A DNA stretch of 64,000 bases from Cunninghamella blakesleeana (Eukaryota; Mucoromycota; Mucoromycetes; Mucorales; Cunninghamellaceae): the NCBI GenBank assembly GCA_017871115.1, contig JAFCIZ010000006.1, positions 3,968,001 to 4,032,000 of the forward strand, written 5' to 3'. The translations under genes were made by a program, and so were the position numbers. Shown piece by piece: positions 62,287 through 64,000 of this stretch; position 1 is the first letter of the stretch, and every line of letters starts with the position of its first letter. The notes under the pieces were generated by a model, which saw nothing but the letters and a program-made list of their open reading frames with translations, did no database searches and had not been told where the DNA came from.

Positions 62287-62640
62287 CAAATTAGTAGTTA
62301 TTTAAGAAATAAAATAAATTTTTTTTTACGAAGATGGTAAAGGTACTAATACTAGCCACTATATTAAGTTCTCATTAGATATAATGGACATTATGGATAG
62401 TTACCCTGCTATCAATGATTCTTATATTGTTATGGATAATGCTCACATTCACCAAAGTAAACAAATTGAAGAAGTAATAGCAGGAAAAAGCATATTGGTA
62501 TATATGTCTTCCACCATACTCTCCTGGTCTCAATCCAGTTGAATAATCCTGGTCTATTGCAAAGATTAAAATGAAAAGAACCAACTCTTTAGAAGAAGAA
62601 ACTTTCTCAACAAGAATTAAGAAAGCTTGTTACTTAGTTA

Positions 62641-62744
62641 CACCTCAAAATCTTTCTGGATTTACAAAAAGTTCTATAGTTTATTTTGATTTATACTTAA
62701 AATAAATTTTCTCTTTAAAATGTTTTTAAAAACGACAAAACAAA
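62641..62744 (+). repeat. Right arm of long inverted repeat
   Basis: Starts CACCTCAAAATC and ends in CGACAAAACAAAA. It spans the last transposase codons, the TAA near 62701-62703 and the flank beyond. Confidence 0.8.
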
Positions 62745-62846
62745 AAAAATAAAACTGACAAAAAATATAATAAAGCGACTAAAAAAGGTTTAAAAACTCG
62801 GTAAAAACTTACTAAAAAACCGAAAAAATTTCGTGAAAATACAGTA

Positions 62847-63170
62847 TACCAAAATTGTAAAGAGAGTTTATTTACTTATGAATATATAGCTGGAAGTAAA
62901 AGTTGATATATTTATTTTATTATATTTCTTTTTACCTTTTTACCATTTTACCTTTTAACCTTTTTTTTTTTCAAGTACACACCGGTCGGAATGAAAAAAA
63001 AGTTACTCTTCCAAAAATTCTTATTTTATATTAAATTTTACTTTCGAGTAGCACTGGCTATATAAGATTCAATATGAAATTAAAATGGGTATAAAAGATG
63101 TTTTTTTTTAATAAAAGTGGTTTTTTTTATTACTATTAAAAAAATAGTGACCATAAATGGTGTTTAAGGA
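62847..63170. other. Intergenic region
   Basis: About 320 bp with T/C-rich tracts after the mariner relic. No start codon in frame with the following reading frame is found here. Confidence 0.4.
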
Positions 63171-63995
63171 TGGCTTGGAATAGTGATTGCGTTATTATCT
63201 TTAGGTTGGAATATTTTTCAAGATATGTATGATTGGATAACTGGGCAAAAGAATGTCAGTTTTATTCAACTGGCCTATTCATTCTATGATACAGGAGATA
63301 TGGCAGAATCAGAGGGTACTAGTCCTTATTTTGATTTCTATTTTGATCATATTGGTAGATTCCGAGCGCCTCATGCTTGGGTTAAAAAAGGTGATGGGAA
63401 AGGATGGACCGGAAGTACGACAAAGCAACCTCAACGATTGGAGTCATGGAATATGAAGGCTAATATTGATAATTATAATAATTTCTGTTTACCTGGATTT
63501 ATGGTTGGGTTTACCGATTCTGTTCCTTTTTTATCCAATAAAAACTATATGATTGATGTTTATATTCAAAGAGAAGTCTTTGCCCAACCTAGACAAGCAT
63601 GGTAAGGTGATGCTAGAGCCTGTTTTTGGTGGGGTAAATCTGAATGGGCTATGAATTATTGGAATGTAGATGGTGCTTATTTTTCTTCTTGCCCTAACTC
63701 TGGCTTAGGTTCTGGTGAGCATAATTATGCTCCTTATATTAAATGTCTTAAACAAGCTACAAGAGAATATTGTAAATGGAATGGTTCAAGCGTAGTCTGT
63801 TTTACTTGGAAATCTTTGGTGAAAAGAGATTTGATTCTCGATAAACCAAGAATTATTAGTATTGAATCTGAAGAAGAATTTAAGAGAAAAGTTTATGAAA
63901 ATGACAATAAGGTTTATAGTTTTTCTAACACTTATAAAGACTCTGATCAAACATTAATGAAAAATATAACGCTATATTTCAATAAATCAAAGTAA
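63160..63995 (+). pseudogene. Unrecognised protein with one in-frame stop
   Basis: A long coding-like stretch begins after a TAA near 63158 with a hydrophobic segment (GWLGIVIALLSLGWN). It continues through SYSFYDTGDM-like and GDGKGWTGSTTKQPQ regions to AW at about 63602, where a TAA (63603-63605) interrupts. The same frame then resumes (GDARACFWWGKSEWAMNYW) to a TAA at 63993-63995. It is rich in Trp, Tyr and Cys (SSCPNSG, IKCLKQATREYCKW). No in-frame ATG precedes the hydrophobic start, so an upstream exon is lost or missing. I do not recognise the family. It is best read as a recently broken gene, or one with a base error at the stop. Confidence 0.5.
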
Positions 63996-64000
63996 TAAAA

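Larger units (their letters stand above)
62150..62844 (+). mobile_element. Tc1/mariner relic with long inverted repeats
   Basis: The element runs between TA dinucleotides (62148-62149 and 62845-62846). The outer ends match as imperfect inverted repeats (CAGTATATCC on the left; complement of GAAAATACAG on the right). Inside, about 105 bp at 62182-62286 is an inverted copy of 62641-62744, about nine bases in ten identical. Between them, 62330-62703 encodes the end of a DDE transposase: IVMDNAHIHQSKQ, then after a frameshift LPPYSPGLNPVE, a stop, and SWSIAKIKMKR. The part with the first catalytic Asp is missing. The right repeat overlaps the transposase C-terminus and its TAA. It is a dead, internally shortened copy. 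Confidence 0.7.

Noticed and set aside
63603..63605. TAA read as a sense or recoded codon
   Set aside because: TAA ends many intact genes here, so a changed code is excluded; a 15-nt intron over the site would be too short.

Overview
The window is nuclear DNA of a fungus. It is strongly AT-rich. The genes are compact, with short GT-AG introns (most about 60 to 200 nt) that often end in TAG, and they encode a conserved eukaryotic gene set. Several signs favour an early-diverging fungus, probably a mucoralean (Mucoromycota): a HEN1 small-RNA methyltransferase, a FAR1-type transcription factor, an Ndc10-like recombinase relic, Tc1/mariner and LINE relics, and proteins full of Asn, His and Ser runs. 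The species cannot be named from sequence alone.

Layout from left to right. NOC2 lacks its 5' end. It is followed by a possible 48-residue membrane microprotein, a secreted agmatinase-like ureohydrolase (-), an unrecognised protein with a ubiquitin-interacting motif and three tandem SUMO-consensus repeats, a 2H phosphoesterase, and mitochondrial coproporphyrinogen III oxidase. A candidate 43-residue Cys-rich spliced microgene (-) and 5-oxoprolinase (-, about 15 exons) come next. Then come CIA1 (Fe-S assembly), an NFKBIL1-like protein (-), a FAR1-domain transcription factor, an F-box protein (-), a mitochondrial PPR protein (-), HEN1, an 80-residue zinc-finger-like protein, a SET/MYND methyltransferase (-), and an NmrA-like protein. 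The last genic stretch holds an E2 of the UBC4/UBC5 type (-), SWD2/WDR82, a stand-alone ribophorin II/Swp1 C-terminal domain, glycine cleavage H protein (-), PMT4 (-), a TENA/heme-oxygenase-fold protein (-) and the splicing factor PRP4 (-).

From about 54.4 kb the character changes. An Ndc10-like relic lies between PMT4 and the TENA-like gene. To the right of PRP4 the last 4.3 kb has no recognisable host gene. It holds two LINE 3' relics in the same orientation, a roughly 700-bp Tc1/mariner relic with long inverted repeats, and an unrecognised reading frame broken by one stop codon.

The genes are housekeeping genes and do not form one pathway. Themes that recur are ubiquitin and SUMO (E2, F-box, UIM protein), the secretory pathway (Swp1-like, PMT4), mitochondrial functions (CPOX, GCSH, PPR), chromatin and RNA (SWD2, SET, PRP4, HEN1, NOC2), and glutathione or one-carbon-type metabolism (5-oxoprolinase, GCSH). 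Head-to-head pairs share upstream regions, the shortest being the 298 bp between the E2 and SWD2. I found no convincing new multi-gene system. The most promising novel items are the UIM/SUMO-repeat protein, the small spliced Cys-rich gene, the minimal Swp1-like gene, and the inverted-repeat mariner relic. No tRNA, rRNA or CRISPR array was recognised. All splice junctions were read by eye.
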